This document shows positions 63,344 to 64,000 of a DNA stretch of 64,000 nucleotides, piece after piece. The notes under the pieces are model-generated. The model was not told the origin of the DNA. It worked only from the letters and a program-made list of their open reading frames with translations, and searched no databases. Position numbers and translations under genes: made by a program. This DNA comes from Pterobdella sp. o SKG-2022 (lineage: Eukaryota; Annelida; Clitellata; Hirudinida; Piscicolidae): positions 7,195,516 through 7,259,515 of the forward strand of contig OZ038326.1 of assembly GCA_964035795.1 (NCBI GenBank). Reading direction: 5' to 3'. Within the stretch, counting starts at the first letter, position 1, and the number at the start of each line of letters is the position of its first letter.

Positions 63344-63589
63344 GTCTAACTTTTTGCACCTATTTCATTCATCGTTATTTTTTTCTATTGTTAGAACTTG
63401 TGTTTTGTCATTGTTTATGTGCAAATTACATTTTTTCGAAATTTTCTTTACTTTTGTGAGATTTATGCCTTCTTTGCTTAAAACTTCACGTCATCTGCGT
63501 AAAAAATTTTTTGTGCACTGCTCTTATTTCTGACCTCTTTGAGAACTGTTTCAGAAACATACATAAAGGGTTTAACATATTTGTTTTAA

Positions 63590-64000
63590 CCATATTATAG
63601 AAGATATACTGTTGAACGCCTTCCGGCCCAGTCATACCTTTCGTGTATCAGTTAGCTCACTTCCTTTTCCACTATCTTTATTGACCCTAGATAAGTAAAA
63701 ATGTCTGTACCACTATTTTTTTTCAAAGTAACTTTTCTATTGTTCTTTTTATTTAAAAAAAATGTTACCCACGCACAAATTCTTTCTAACAAAAAAATTA
63801 AGGGGAAACTTTTCTTCCGGGTTTTTTTTCTCTATTTCTTAACCTCCATGGACACCTCTAAATCCATCCCTCTTTTTACCAATGTAACCATTAATGTTTC
63901 TGCACCAATCAAAACTACATTTTCATTTCCCCCTTTCCACCCTCTAGCCATCTCATTTTTTCACTCAACGATTTTCCACATTGTAGAGAATAAGCGCAAA
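63590..64000 (-). mobile_element. RTE-like element with large internal deletion (runs off the window)
   Basis: 63590-63700 matches the part of the 29630-32690 element around 30130-30230 (ACTGTTGAACGCCTTCCGGC; TCAGTTAGCTCACTTCC). From about 63700 it matches instead 32040-32225 (ACGCACAAATTCTTTCTAAC; CTCAACGATTTTCCACATTG). About 1.8 kb of the element is missing between the two parts. Strand and family come from this internal comparison. Confidence 0.5.

Overview
This is an AT-rich animal genomic window: intron-bearing genes with GT..AG splice sites, many non-LTR retrotransposon remnants, long microsatellites, and no bacterial features. The conserved genes (myosin-phosphatase targeting, splicing, mitochondrial rRNA methylation, Integrator endonuclease) point to an invertebrate metazoan. 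I cannot place the phylum from the sequence alone. Exons were assigned by reading all frames against remembered family architectures and requiring splice phases to add up; no alignment was run.

Layout. 1675-15200 (+): the C-terminal seven exons of a PPP1R16-like (MYPT3/TIMAP) protein phosphatase 1 regulatory subunit ending in a CaaX box; its first visible intron is filled by two opposing R2/NeSL-like retrotransposon copies. 15423-19974 (-): a complete 14-exon RBM39 splicing factor, tail-to-tail with PPP1R16, with interleaved poly(A) signals. 20191-21582 (+): a complete 4-exon MRM3-like mitochondrial rRNA 2'-O-methyltransferase, head-to-head with RBM39. 22450-38397 (-): a complete 18-exon INTS11 (Integrator endonuclease) whose phases close to 570 codons. 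Its introns hold a Tc1/mariner-like foldback element, three non-LTR elements, a 20-copy minisatellite and two long TA runs. 38592-39350 (-): a two-exon gene with dsRNA-binding domains, ending about 195 bp upstream of INTS11.

39400-51000 is gene-poor. It holds a small two-exon reading frame with one in-frame TGA (41291-41753, -), a CR1/L2-like fragment, a 227 bp CA repeat and an unbroken 1.24 kb ACT repeat. 51084-56157 (+) carries at least six phased exons of an unrecognised Q/T-rich protein gene that runs on or is incomplete. 56870-64000 is mostly retrotransposon debris plus the last exon of an SLC22-like transporter (62416-62610, -) whose body lies beyond the right edge.

The housekeeping genes are not an operon-like pathway, though two touch RNA processing (RBM39 in splicing, INTS11 in 3'-end cleavage). 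Most unusual signals concern repeats encroaching on splice sites, overlapping gene ends, and small dispersed repeat families.
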